Under the pieces are notes generated by a model. It did not search any database, was not told the DNA's origin, and worked only from the letters and a program-made list of their open reading frames with translations. Below are positions 43,181 to 51,083 of a stretch of DNA of 64,000 nucleotides, piece by piece (the stretch's first letter is position 1; each line of letters opens with the position of its first letter). The position numbers were made by a program, and so were the translations under genes. Source of the stretch: a virus; the IMG/VR virus record IMGVR_UViG_3300032093_000087, positions 1 through 64,000 of that record; one strand, written 5' to 3'.

Positions 43181-43201
43181 TATAAATACACAATATTTAT
43201 A
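43181..43201. promoter_or_regulatory. Divergent pair of phage promoter-like motifs
   Basis: TATAAATA at 43181-43188 gives TATTTATA in the sense of the minus gene starting at 43148. TATTTATA at 43194-43201 faces the plus gene starting at 43218. Confidence 0.5.
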
Positions 43202-43217
43202 ATTAAAATCATTACAT

Positions 43218-43751
43218 ATGAAAAAAATTAAATTAACTGAAGATACGTTACGTAGAATTGTTAAAAGGGTTTTATCTGAATCCGAAATGTCCGGTAATTC
43301 AGAAAAGAAGGAAGAAACAAAACCAAGGTGTTTACCAGAAAATACAATGCCCCTCGATGAGATTGTTGGTAAAGCTGGGGACTATATAAAATATTCACCA
43401 GGTATTAAAAAAAGATCTGGAGGTGTGAATTCTATGGTCGATACACTTGGTATTTTAAATAATATTAGATGGACTAACGATATAAATGACGGTGGGACTC
43501 ATTTAGCTTTTGAAATGATGAACGGACTAAATAAGTTTAGAAATAAAAACTATTATGATGAAACTAGTGGTGAATGTCATAAAGCTATGGATAAAATCTT
43601 AGAACTGTATAAAGAAAATGAACACGGTACTGAATTAGTTAAAGACATTGAGAAAGTTTTAAATCTACAAACTAGGGACGACGAACAAACTCCATCAGCA
43701 AGAGCTAAAGAGTACTTAAAACAATGTGTTAATATTGTTAAAGGAAATTAA
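43218..43751 (+). CDS. Leader-bearing protein, class 1
   Basis: 177 residues starting MKKIKLTEDTLRRIVKR then VLSES, a class-1 leader with L-S-E at about residues 19-21. The mature part is helical and charged with EMMNGLNKFRNKNY and a Cys in ETSGECHKAMD. Followed by two hairpins, one a terminator. Function unknown. Confidence 0.78.
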   Translation: MKKIKLTEDTLRRIVKRVLSESEMSGNSEKKEETKPRCLPENTMPLDEIVGKAGDYIKYSPGIKKRSGGVNSMVDTLGILNNIRWTNDINDGGTHLAFEMMNGLNKFRNKNYYDETSGECHKAMDKILELYKENEHGTELVKDIEKVLNLQTRDDEQTPSARAKEYLKQCVNIVKGN

Positions 43752-43769
43752 TAATCTTTAATTAGGACC

Positions 43770-43787
43770 GTTACCGTTATCGGTAAC
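43770..43787 (+). other. Hairpin before terminator
   Basis: GTTACCG-TTAT-CGGTAAC, perfect 7-bp stem with a 4-nt loop between the stop codon and the terminator; could stabilise the mRNA end. Confidence 0.5.
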
Positions 43788-43790
43788 ACG

Positions 43791-43821
43791 AAAGGGACAA
43801 TTCGCTACTGTCCCTTTTTTT
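43791..43821 (+). terminator. Terminator after 43218-43751 gene
   Basis: GGGACA / TGTCCC stem with a 9-nt loop and a T7 run. Confidence 0.85.
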
Positions 43822-43850
43822 ATTACATGATATTTATATTAAAAACAATT

Positions 43851-44087
43851 ATGATGAAGAATTATTGGAAACCAACACCGAAAAAGTGGAGAAAACTTGG
43901 TGATTCTCTATTAGCTGTCGCGACTATAATAGCTGTTGGTGGTATTTGGCAATTTGACAGTCTAAAAGAGTTATTTACCACAAATGAACTAAAAATAATG
44001 ATAATTTCATCAATAGTGTTAGGTGTTATTGGTAAATTTTTAACAAATTTCTTTAAGGAAGACGAAACACCAAGTGAAAATTCTTAA
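43851..44087 (+). CDS. Small membrane protein, holin-like (78 aa)
   Basis: Starts MMKNYWKPTPKKWRKLGDSL; two membrane segments (ALLAVATIIAVGGIWQF-like near residues 20-36, and IMIISSIVLGVIGKFL near 52-67) with an acidic end. The topology and the basic N-terminus fit a class II holin. GATATTTATATTAAAA precedes it. A second holin-like gene besides that at 20236. Confidence 0.65.
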   Translation: MMKNYWKPTPKKWRKLGDSLLAVATIIAVGGIWQFDSLKELFTTNELKIMIISSIVLGVIGKFLTNFFKEDETPSENS

Positions 44088-44116
44088 TTTTATTTACATT
44101 TAATAATTTTTTTCAC

Positions 44117-44124
44117 TATATTTG
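44117..44124 (+). promoter_or_regulatory. Host-type -7 element TATATTTG
   Basis: Lies six bases before the ATG at 44131 (leaderless layout); no clear TTG at the usual distance. Confidence 0.45.
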
Positions 44125-44130
44125 TGGTGT

Positions 44131-44286
44131 ATGAGTGATAAAAAGGTAAAAAAACCAGTGGAACACAAAAAAAGTGAATTATCCTTCAAATACGATGATT
44201 GTACCGTTATATGGAGGTTTGATAACCATAAAACAACTACGGGACCATATGAAGTTGAGGTCAAATATAAAAAATCAAACAAATAA
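44131..44286 (+). CDS. Small basic protein (51 aa)
   Basis: Encodes MSDKKVKKPVEHKKSELSFK and ends EVEVKYKKSNK, with YDDCTVIWRFDNHKT in the middle; a beta-rich basic mini-domain. Its position after a TATATTTG element supports it. Function unknown. Confidence 0.6.
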   Translation: MSDKKVKKPVEHKKSELSFKYDDCTVIWRFDNHKTTTGPYEVEVKYKKSNK

Positions 44287-44287
44287 T

Positions 44288-44518
44288 TTACAATTTTAAG
44301 TTTCTTTTGTTAAAATAATCTTTGATTACCCTCAATTGGTCTGAAATGTTTGGGGTTTTACCATTATTTTGTTTTTTAATCATTTGGTTATTCATTTTGA
44401 TGATGTCTTTTGTCATTTTTATTAGATCAGACCCAAAATTTTTCCACCAAACGTACACCATCAGTAAAAAAACAATAAAAGCTATTAGTAATAATGATAA
44501 AAGGATATTTAATAACAT
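44288..44518 (-). CDS. Small membrane protein with coiled tail (76 aa)
   Basis: One N-terminal membrane helix (ILLSLLLIAFIVFLLMVYVW) and a basic amphipathic tail with IKMTKDIIKMNNQMIKK. Could be a lysis accessory (spanin- or anti-holin-like) but no lipobox is present. Function unknown. Confidence 0.6.
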   Translation of the reverse strand: MLLNILLSLLLIAFIVFLLMVYVWWKNFGSDLIKMTKDIIKMNNQMIKKQNNGKTPNISDQLRVIKDYFNKRNLKL

Positions 44519-44577
44519 ATTTTTTTATTTTTATAACAATACGATAGTAATTACCGGGAAAATGTAAATGACATAGG

Positions 44578-44608
44578 TTGATTCTTACCCATTTGTATTG
44601 TATATTTA
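44578..44608 (+). promoter_or_regulatory. Bacteroidota-type promoter
   Basis: TTG, 20-nt spacer, TATATTTA; predicted start falls on the ATG at 44615, so the mRNA would be leaderless. Confidence 0.65.
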
Positions 44609-44614
44609 AAAAGT

Positions 44615-44893
44615 ATGAGAAACAATAAGGAACTACTCCAAAAAATGATTAATTTACCTCTACGTGGTGAATTAATGTCTATGTTTGGATCCGGAAGTAC
44701 CCTACACATTGACAGACTCGACTATATCTCAAGTAAAAAATCTCACATGGTTCATGTTAGACTATTATTAACAGATGTAGAATTAGGAATGGACCTTTTT
44801 CCGGATGGAGTTGAGGTATTAGTTAAAAAAGCTTGGAAAATACTGACTCAAAACGATAAAATTATCATTGTTTCTAGTGTTGACGTTAAATAA
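44615..44893 (+). CDS. Hypothetical protein (92 aa)
   Basis: Starts MRNNKELLQKMINLPLRGEL; a small mixed alpha/beta protein without Cys or signal. Transcribed alone from a host-type promoter. No family recognised. Confidence 0.68.
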   Translation: MRNNKELLQKMINLPLRGELMSMFGSGSTLHIDRLDYISSKKSHMVHVRLLLTDVELGMDLFPDGVEVLVKKAWKILTQNDKIIIVSSVDVK

Positions 44894-44895
44894 AT

Positions 44896-45486
44896 CTAAT
44901 CCCACCACCACCTCATTCTTTCTTTTAAAATTTTAAACAATAAATCGTGGGATTTTTTTTCATTATGTTTTGAAACATAGTAACATAAGTCTTTTTTAGT
45001 TAGATCAGGTCTTTCTTTTAATACTTTACGAACACTTGACGGGTATTTTTTTAAAAACTCATCATATTTCTCACTTAAAACATCTATTTCTAACGATGTA
45101 AGGTTTTCACTACCCTCAACAGGTTCAAATCTGAATTTAGATTCCTCATAATCATGATACTCAGTTCCATAATATTCTTCTTTTACCCTTTCTATAAGAT
45201 TTAAAACAATTGTCATATCACGATTATCACGATCAACCTGTGTGTGACGATTTGCGTAGATAATTTCCTTTCTTTGGAATTCTATCTTCTTTTGGAGAAT
45301 TGTGAATATGTACCAATCGTCCCAATCTTTGTCTTTGTATAGAGTTGGAGCCCACCTGATAATGTTTTTACACCCCTCAATAAAATATCTTATTCTCCAA
45401 TGAAGGTTTCTCCAAATATAAGCTGAAATAGTCTTTCTATTCCAAGAAGAATCTTCAGGTATCGTTAGTTTTTTGTAATTTTTCAT
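44896..45486 (-). CDS. Conserved Trp-rich phage protein (196 aa)
   Basis: Contains RNLHWRIRYFIEGCKNII and the block YKDKDWDDWYIFTILQKK, a layout (NIIRW...DxDWD...I..LQ.K) that I have seen in many phage proteins of unknown function. A helical, charged C-terminus ends RMRWWWD. It overlaps the upstream membrane-protein gene by 32 bp, suggesting coupling. Confidence 0.7.
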   Translation of the reverse strand: MKNYKKLTIPEDSSWNRKTISAYIWRNLHWRIRYFIEGCKNIIRWAPTLYKDKDWDDWYIFTILQKKIEFQRKEIIYANRHTQVDRDNRDMTIVLNLIERVKEEYYGTEYHDYEESKFRFEPVEGSENLTSLEIDVLSEKYDEFLKKYPSSVRKVLKERPDLTKKDLCYYVSKHNEKKSHDLLFKILKERMRWWWD

Positions 45487-45670
45487 TTTTTTTATCTTTC
45501 CACTCTAGGTATACGGAGAATACAACTAAAAAGTTCACAAGTAAACATAAAAAGATTTCAAAAATATAATGTAAATCAACCATTGTCACACCTACATGGG
45601 TACCAAACCACATAAATGATCCATATCTATTCATTATTGTTATCAATAAATGTTTAAAAAACTCTATCAT
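45455..45670 (-). CDS. Small membrane protein (71 aa)
   Basis: Starts MIEFFKHLLITIMNRYG and has one long hydrophobic part (YIFEIFLCLLVNFLVVFSVYL), then a basic tail. It overlaps the Trp-rich gene. Function unknown. Confidence 0.55.
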   Translation of the reverse strand: MIEFFKHLLITIMNRYGSFMWFGTHVGVTMVDLHYIFEIFLCLLVNFLVVFSVYLEWKDKKNEKLQKTNDT

Positions 45671-45675
45671 AATTT

Positions 45676-46233
45676 TTATTTTACCGTTGGGAACACTTCA
45701 TCAGTTAAAAAATAACTAAACAACGATTTAAGTGATTTAGGGTCCTTATCCGGATTCATACTGGACAATTCTTCGAAGAATTTATTTGATGACTCCTTAA
45801 AATCGTCCAAATTTGATATTACATAATCAACCAAAAGTCCTTTTGGGGTTATGGCAAATGATATTATGTACATTTTATCCTCTTCCCAACCGATCTGACC
45901 ACCAATACTAACCATCCCGTCTAGTTTTGGGTCACTTTCAATTTCCTCATCATCCAGATCCATGGTCTCATCATAAATAAATTTTAAATCATGTAGTTCT
46001 GGTATTTCAGATGTTATGACCATACCATATCTATCATCATATTCATCTACATCTTTAAAATCGTCTAGTTCACCCCCTTTTTTTAGGTGTTTTTGATACT
46101 TACGATATAGTGTCAATTCTGACGGTCTTAAAGATTCTATCCCACCAGATTTTATTTTCTTCACTAGGTCAAAGAATACATCTTCATTTTCCATTAATAA
46201 ACCTATTTGGGATTCTGTTAATATTATTTTCAT
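45676..46233 (-). CDS. Leader-bearing protein, class 2 (MKIILTESQ)
   Basis: 185 residues starting MKIILTESQIGLLMENED, a class-2 leader (L-T-E). The mature part is acidic with helices (ESLRPSELTLYRKYQKHLKK) and a beta region. Preceded by AATATTTATC. Function unknown, probably virion cargo. Confidence 0.75.
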   Translation of the reverse strand: MKIILTESQIGLLMENEDVFFDLVKKIKSGGIESLRPSELTLYRKYQKHLKKGGELDDFKDVDEYDDRYGMVITSEIPELHDLKFIYDETMDLDDEEIESDPKLDGMVSIGGQIGWEEDKMYIISFAITPKGLLVDYVISNLDDFKESSNKFFEELSSMNPDKDPKSLKSLFSYFLTDEVFPTVK

Positions 46234-46253
46234 TACTTTTATAGATAAATATT

Positions 46254-46284
46254 TTGGTTATATCAAAAAAACCAGTTATATTTA
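46254..46284 (+). promoter_or_regulatory. Bacteroidota-type promoter (micro-gene 46304)
   Basis: TTG, 20-nt spacer, TATATTTA. It directs the 37-residue frame, which would otherwise look like noise. Confidence 0.6.
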
Positions 46285-46303
46285 CGGTATAAAATTTTGT
46301 ATT

Positions 46304-46417
46304 ATGATAAGAAACACATTAATTATTTCGGTAACAGGGTACATTACTTATGTTTGTTATGACTACATTAGAGTAGTGGTAGACGTGGTTAATAATGTAG
46401 TTGAGTTTTTTTCTTAG
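46304..46417 (+). CDS. Small hydrophobic protein (37 aa)
   Basis: Encodes MIRNTLIISVTGYITYVCY and ends VDVVNNVVEFFS: one membrane helix after a short basic start. The promoter at 46254-46284 is complete and the frame overlaps the convergent gene by 4 bp. Not found in size-limited gene calls. Function unknown. Confidence 0.6.
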   Translation: MIRNTLIISVTGYITYVCYDYIRVVVDVVNNVVEFFS

Positions 46418-46860
46418 GATTTTTTCTTTTGTTCTGGTTCAGGTTCTTTGAACTTTTGATCAACAATCGACCCTAATGACGCTATTGAACTCTTATAAGA
46501 GTCATAACTTGATATAGCTCTACCTAAATGACCCAACAACTCATTTTTTTTGTCATCCGGAATATCTGATTCACTTATATCAACCTGAGCGTACTTTAGA
46601 TCCTTCATTACATCAGCGTAAGCCATTTCATATCTCTTTGATTTGGATACAGCTCTCTTTAATATATTTAATTGTCTATAGTAGTTATACCCTTCACCTT
46701 TCCATAGACCCTTAAATCCTTGTCTAATGTTACCAAATCTTAGTCTACCTAAGTCACTAACAAAATCACCAATAGCCCCCTCCTCAATCTCTGATTCGGA
46801 CTGAACACGTTCAACAATACGTTTGAGGTCTGATTCTGTAAGTCTAATTATTTTTTTCAT
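46414..46860 (-). CDS. Leader-bearing protein, class 1
   Basis: The start at 46860 gives MKKIIRLTESDLKRIVER then VQSES. The longer frame from 46959 is rejected because the motif AATAAATA at 46866-46873 lies inside it. Mature part helical, charged, with DLKYAQVDISESDIPDDKKN. 148 residues. Function unknown. Confidence 0.78.
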   Translation of the reverse strand: MKKIIRLTESDLKRIVERVQSESEIEEGAIGDFVSDLGRLRFGNIRQGFKGLWKGEGYNYYRQLNILKRAVSKSKRYEMAYADVMKDLKYAQVDISESDIPDDKKNELLGHLGRAISSYDSYKSSIASLGSIVDQKFKEPEPEQKKKS

Positions 46861-46865
46861 ATTAT

Positions 46866-46873
46866 AATAAATA
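46866..46873 (-). promoter_or_regulatory. Phage promoter-like motif deciding the start
   Basis: Minus-strand GATATTTATTATAATATG; the motif is 5 nt before the ATG at 46860. Confidence 0.5.
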
Positions 46874-46933
46874 TCAACAATAAATATTTTACTATTTAAA
46901 AAAGTTTGTTTATAATTATACCAAAAACATATT

Positions 46934-47359
46934 ATGAGTAAAATTGAAACAAACAGCACGGTGACTGTTCATTACACCGGAAAACTAGATGATGGGACTG
47001 TGTTTGACTCATCTTTAACTGAAGGTCGTGAACCGTTAACAGCTACTTTAGGTCAAGGACAATTAATTCCTGGGTTTGAATCTGGTCTAATTGATATGAC
47101 AATTGGTGAAACTAAAACAATTGAAATTGACCCATCTAACGCGTATGGTGAGGTTAACCCAGAATTAGTACAGGAAGTTGAGTTAAGTCGAGTTCCTGAA
47201 GGTGTAGCTGTTGATCACATGTTACAAGCTAACACCCCGATGGGTCTTATGAACTTCAGAGTTGTTGAGGTTAAGGAAGATACTGTGTTATTGGATGGTA
47301 ATCACCCTTTAGCTGGTAAAAAATTAATATTTGATTTAGAAGTAGTTGGTGTCCAGTAA
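46934..47359 (+). CDS. FKBP-type peptidyl-prolyl isomerase (SlyD-like)
   Basis: 141 residues with FKBP core (VTVHYTGKLDDGTVFDSS, GQLIPGFESGLIDM) and an inserted flap (GEVNPELVQEVELSR, ANTPMGLMNFRVVEV, then NHPLAGKKLIFDLEV) as in SlyD-type chaperone isomerases. No His-rich metal tail. It may fold phage or host proteins during infection. Unusual cargo for a phage. Confidence 0.93.
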   Translation: MSKIETNSTVTVHYTGKLDDGTVFDSSLTEGREPLTATLGQGQLIPGFESGLIDMTIGETKTIEIDPSNAYGEVNPELVQEVELSRVPEGVAVDHMLQANTPMGLMNFRVVEVKEDTVLLDGNHPLAGKKLIFDLEVVGVQ

Positions 47360-47388
47360 TTGGATACCAACTTTTTTTATTCAAAAAC

Positions 47389-47418
47389 TTGTATATTAAA
47401 AAAAAACCGGTATATTTG
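47389..47418 (+). promoter_or_regulatory. Bacteroidota-type promoter
   Basis: TTG, 19-nt spacer, TATATTTG, 23 nt before the ATG at 47442. Confidence 0.7.
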
Positions 47419-47441
47419 TTTAAATATTAAATTAATATACT

Positions 47442-48152
47442 ATGAAATCGATCACTTATTTTTCAGTAATCTCTTTTTTTTCCATTAGTTGGATTTTTGA
47501 CATTTTCCCATTTACAATATTTGATGGGTCCGACAAATCGATTAATACTAAAATCGTTAAAGAGGGTAAATTTGATGTTTATCGCATTGATAACAATGAG
47601 ATGTCTTTCGGTGTATCAATGACAAAACCAAAAAAATCTGAATTTTTTATAAATAGTAACTTCTTCTCACCTTCCGGTGACCCTATTGGGTTAGTAGTCA
47701 TGGATCGAGAAAAACACAGCAACAGGACAACTGGTGGTGGTTATTTTTACGTTGTTAACGGTGTACCACATGTTAGGGTTGGTGAATGTCCTAGAATGAC
47801 TGATTTCGCTTCACAAACCCTTTTTTGGGGTATCAACAATGGTAGATTGAACACCAGTCTATTTGATAAATCATCCTCAAATGAGGTAACGAGTAGATCT
47901 ATCATCGGTGAAGATAAAAATGGTAATATAATGGTTGTGTCATCCCAGGATGGTTGTACAATCAAAGAATTGGTTGAGTTCGCTAGTAATAACGGAATGT
48001 ATGAGGGTATCCTACTTGATGGTGGTAGTTCCACGGAATACAAGTTTACCGATAACACAAGTGAAGTTAATTTTAAATCAACAAACTCATTAATAAAAGA
48101 TTTTGTGGGTAGAAAAGAACCACCAGTATTTATTTATGGGTATTTTAAGTAA
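47442..48152 (+). CDS. Phosphodiester glycosidase-like protein (NAGPA domain)
   Basis: 236 residues with a signal or anchor (ITYFSVISFFSISWIF). The motifs FFINSNFFSPSGDPIG, RTTGGGYFYVVNG, RSIIGEDKNGNIMVV and EGILLDGGSSTEYKF match the NAGPA/phosphodiester glycosidase domain. The family cleaves sugar-phosphodiester links of glycoproteins or polysaccharides. Secreted, so it may act on the host surface or capsule. Confidence 0.8.
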   Translation: MKSITYFSVISFFSISWIFDIFPFTIFDGSDKSINTKIVKEGKFDVYRIDNNEMSFGVSMTKPKKSEFFINSNFFSPSGDPIGLVVMDREKHSNRTTGGGYFYVVNGVPHVRVGECPRMTDFASQTLFWGINNGRLNTSLFDKSSSNEVTSRSIIGEDKNGNIMVVSSQDGCTIKELVEFASNNGMYEGILLDGGSSTEYKFTDNTSEVNFKSTNSLIKDFVGRKEPPVFIYGYFK

Positions 48153-48153
48153 T

Positions 48154-49458
48154 CTATTTCTTATTGTTTTGATAAACCAAACCATCCGGTTTGCTTTTCA
48201 AGAAAGCTGTTAGATAATATCTTTTACCATTACCACCTTTAAGTTGTACAATTGTTTTTGATATATCCTCACCAGCGTACTTACCACCATAAGTGGTTAT
48301 CTTGCCAACAACAGAAGTTTTATTTATAGTCCCGTTACCACTTTGAATTGGATATCCACCATTTTTACTAGTATCCTTCCATATTACCCACGGACCGGAA
48401 TAAAAATAATTAGCGTTTTCAATTTTACCATTAGCTTTTGGGTCTAATTTAACCGGTAAACCAGCTTTGCCTATTGCACTGTACAAAGCTTTCCAATACC
48501 TTAGATCACCAGGTTTACTATCCCAGGGTGATTTGGTTAAATTTGATAACCACTCATATCCCGTACCTAAACCAGATTTCAAAGTATTAAAAGCTTTAGA
48601 AATAGACCCACTCCAATCGTTATCCACACAGGAAAAACTCTTCATTCTTTTTGATACTTCAGTGACATAGTTATGAGTTGTCAATTTTGTACCGTAATTT
48701 GGTAAATAATTTGCTACTGGTTTATTATATACTGTAACACCATCTTCAACCTTACCAGCCAAAGAACAAAACTTTTTGATTTTTGGGTTTGATGTTTCAC
48801 AATATTTGGTCATTTTAGATTCACCAAGATTGTGTCCAGCTATAGCTAAATCTAAAGCTGCGTTTCCAGTACCATTTGTAAAATTTGACGAAGGTTTGTT
48901 TGTGGAATATCCGTTTTTAATTGCTAAATTATAATTTGATAGTAGTATTTTGTAAGCTCCGTTAACCGCTGTAGATACATCATTTAGATCGTTAGGGTTA
49001 ATCCCGTATTGTTTAGCTGTTTGTGGTGTTATTTGTGCGGGACCAAGTGATGTTGGGTCGCCACTGTAATCATCAAAAAGTGATTTAAGGTTTTTAACCT
49101 GGGATTTCAGTTTATAGGACCACCACTTTTTCGACATCATACTTTCACCCCCACCAAAATCACTTTCACGACCAATAATACCAAGAGCGGCTTTTAATAA
49201 AAGGGTTGACGCTCCGGAATTTTTTAATTTACGAATAGCGGATGCGTAGGGTCCTGGAACACAAGAACTAGCTTGTACGGATCTAGAGTTTTCCATCTGT
49301 TTATTGAAAACCTGATTATCAAATTTTAAATTCCCGGTAGCTGGTAAACCAGAGGATATCCTAGCAGCACCAATACCACCAGACGGATCATATCCTGATG
49401 GGTCAGCTTTATACTCGAGTAACACTTTTTTTATTATGTTATCTAAATTCTTACTCAT
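48154..49458 (-). CDS. Leader-bearing lytic transglycosylase-like protein
   Basis: 434 residues starting MSKNLDNIIKKVLLEYKADP (leader, L-L-E). A lysozyme-like domain lies near residues 60-200: KAALGIIGRESDFGGG with the catalytic Glu, and SLGPAQITPQTAKQYG, then DLAIAGHNLGES. The C-terminus (GGYPIQSGNGTINKT, TTYGGKYAGEDI) is beta-rich. It would cut glycan strands; the leader implies packaging into the virion rather than export for lysis. Confidence 0.78.
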   Translation of the reverse strand: MSKNLDNIIKKVLLEYKADPSGYDPSGGIGAARISSGLPATGNLKFDNQVFNKQMENSRSVQASSCVPGPYASAIRKLKNSGASTLLLKAALGIIGRESDFGGGESMMSKKWWSYKLKSQVKNLKSLFDDYSGDPTSLGPAQITPQTAKQYGINPNDLNDVSTAVNGAYKILLSNYNLAIKNGYSTNKPSSNFTNGTGNAALDLAIAGHNLGESKMTKYCETSNPKIKKFCSLAGKVEDGVTVYNKPVANYLPNYGTKLTTHNYVTEVSKRMKSFSCVDNDWSGSISKAFNTLKSGLGTGYEWLSNLTKSPWDSKPGDLRYWKALYSAIGKAGLPVKLDPKANGKIENANYFYSGPWVIWKDTSKNGGYPIQSGNGTINKTSVVGKITTYGGKYAGEDISKTIVQLKGGNGKRYYLTAFLKSKPDGLVYQNNKK

Positions 49459-50651
49459 TATGGTTGTTTAATCCACATTATTTTACCATCCCCCTGTAAT
49501 TTACCAAGAGGATCGGCCCATACGGTACCACCTATGTTATGAAATATAATCGGAACACCATTTTTCACCTCCCCAACAATACCAAGGTGTGTATTAAAAC
49601 TCCATACACGTCCACCATCAAAAGTTTTACCTAATTTAGGGAATCCATCTGTACCTTTTACCATTTTACCATTAGTATCTGATTTAACATAACTTGATGA
49701 TATTTGATTTCCTTCACCATCTTTTCCTGTAGCAGCTTGATAAAAAGCTTCTACGTGGTGTGATGATTTTGGGTAATATATACCAACAATGTCACCTTTT
49801 TGTAGGTAACTTTTTAATGACGACTGGTTTGGAATTAGAGCCGATTGTAAATTTTTAATGTTTTGTGAGAATTCAGAAGCTTTTGCCCACCCACCTTTTT
49901 TCCAGATAGCGTTAAACACTCTACGAGCTCCTGTTTTTACTGAATCCGGAACTTTAGTATAAACACTATATTTTCGTTTACCAGCTCCATCTAGATCGTG
50001 TGTAAACCAAGCGTTACCAACATAAGATACTTTATCTGAAAATGAATTAACAAAAGCCGCACAGTCCGTCACATTTGACGTACCTAGTTTAACACTTTTG
50101 GTTGAGTCAGCTAAACAGTTGTTTATATTGTCGAAATTTTTAATTTTTACTCTTGAACATGATTTTTTATCTTCATCTGTTGATTTTGATGTACCACCTG
50201 GACAACCAGAAGACAAGTATGATGATCCGTATTTTATCCAAGCCTTTTTACTGTTATTACCCCATTTTCCGTCAGCACCAAAACTACCAAGTATTTGTTT
50301 ATCTTTTTTAACATCTATAACAAAACTTTGGAAACCTGGGATATCAATTAGTGATGGTGGGTATTCGGATCCGTATTTATCAAAAGCTAATTTTGTATTT
50401 TGTCCCCACTTACCATCAGCCCCAGTAGGTCCTAAAATTTTTGAGTCTTGTTTAACCGATTTAACCCAATTTTGAAACTCCCCAACACAATCACCTGATG
50501 ATGATTTGAATCCTGATGTAATTTTATTATACTGATCCTTAACCCAGTCATAAACACCGGATGGTGATAAAGTCTGTTCAGAAATAACAACTCCACGTTT
50601 ATAACGGGTCATATATTTCATTAACTCTATTTCATTTAAAATATCACTCAT
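49458..50651 (-). CDS. NlpC/P60-like peptidase with two PG-binding-like repeats
   Basis: 397 residues. The N-terminus ends RYKRGVVISEQTLSP (I-S-E leader type, about residue 25). Two repeats with GADGKWGQNTKLAFDKYG and GADGKWGNNSKKAWIKYG (about residues 78-145) resemble peptidoglycan-binding modules. The C-terminal part has VTDCAAFVNSF (Cys), LQKGDIVGIYYPKSSHHVE and THLGIVG (His), a papain-like NlpC/P60 or CHAP arrangement. It shares one base with the transglycosylase start. Confidence 0.76.
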   Translation of the reverse strand: MSDILNEIELMKYMTRYKRGVVISEQTLSPSGVYDWVKDQYNKITSGFKSSSGDCVGEFQNWVKSVKQDSKILGPTGADGKWGQNTKLAFDKYGSEYPPSLIDIPGFQSFVIDVKKDKQILGSFGADGKWGNNSKKAWIKYGSSYLSSGCPGGTSKSTDEDKKSCSRVKIKNFDNINNCLADSTKSVKLGTSNVTDCAAFVNSFSDKVSYVGNAWFTHDLDGAGKRKYSVYTKVPDSVKTGARRVFNAIWKKGGWAKASEFSQNIKNLQSALIPNQSSLKSYLQKGDIVGIYYPKSSHHVEAFYQAATGKDGEGNQISSSYVKSDTNGKMVKGTDGFPKLGKTFDGGRVWSFNTHLGIVGEVKNGVPIIFHNIGGTVWADPLGKLQGDGKIMWIKQP

Positions 50652-50688
50652 AACTTTATATAAATATTATCAATTTTAAAAATGTAAC

Positions 50689-50719
50689 TTGTATAGTTCA
50701 CAAATATCCCCTATATTTA
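50689..50719 (+). promoter_or_regulatory. Bacteroidota-type promoter (micro-gene 50732)
   Basis: TTG, 20-nt spacer, TATATTTA, 12 nt before an ATG; identical spacing to the tmRNA and RNA promoters. Confidence 0.6.
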
Positions 50720-50731
50720 CAGTAAAAACAT

Positions 50732-50812
50732 ATGTGGGTTCCTATTACATTAATTGTCGTTTGGTTAGTTAAAGATTTAATTAGTAATTACCAATCAAAT
50801 ACTGATAGATAA
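50732..50812 (+). CDS. Micropeptide (26 aa)
   Basis: Encodes MWVPITLIVVWLVKDLISNY then QSNTDR: one membrane helix. It has its own host-type promoter and overlaps the convergent leader gene by 32 bp. Low size but the promoter supports expression. Confidence 0.5.
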   Translation: MWVPITLIVVWLVKDLISNYQSNTDR

Positions 50813-51011
50813 ATTGTGGGACTTTAACACATTCGTGTTTATTCCCTTCACTATCGTAACACTCGTGTTCATCTAGATTTGTAATATATTTTTTATATTG
50901 TCTAGGAGCTTTCTTTAATATATTTACGACATAACTTTTTTTATATAATTTATCTGGGTCGTAAGTTTCCTTTAATTGTCTTAATTGTGATTCTGTTATT
51001 ACTATTTTCAT
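50781..51011 (-). CDS. Leader-bearing small protein, class 2
   Basis: 76 residues starting MKIVITESQLRQLKETYDPD. The longer frame to 51050 is rejected because GGTATTTATTTG lies inside it. Mature part has a Lys-rich helix and DEHECYDSEGNKHEC, a possible metal site (two Cys, two His). Function unknown. Confidence 0.72.
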   Translation of the reverse strand: MKIVITESQLRQLKETYDPDKLYKKSYVVNILKKAPRQYKKYITNLDEHECYDSEGNKHECVKVPQFIYQYLIGNY

Positions 51012-51035
51012 CTTACAAATAAATACCTTGTAAAA

Positions 51036-51064
51036 TAAAAAAACCCACATTATGTGGGTTTTAT
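51036..51064. terminator. Bidirectional terminator
   Basis: AAACCCACA / TGTGGGTTT with a 3-nt loop, with A and T runs on both sides, between the leader gene and the nuclease pair. Confidence 0.75.
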
Positions 51065-51083
51065 AAATAGTGTAGGTGTAATG

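Noticed and set aside
46861-46959. Longer N-termini (also at 43149-43193, 51012-51050, 57687-57773, 8894-8938)
   Set aside because: Each extension covers a promoter-like RTATTTATWA motif and gives a start that hides the shared leader; the internal ATG is preferred.
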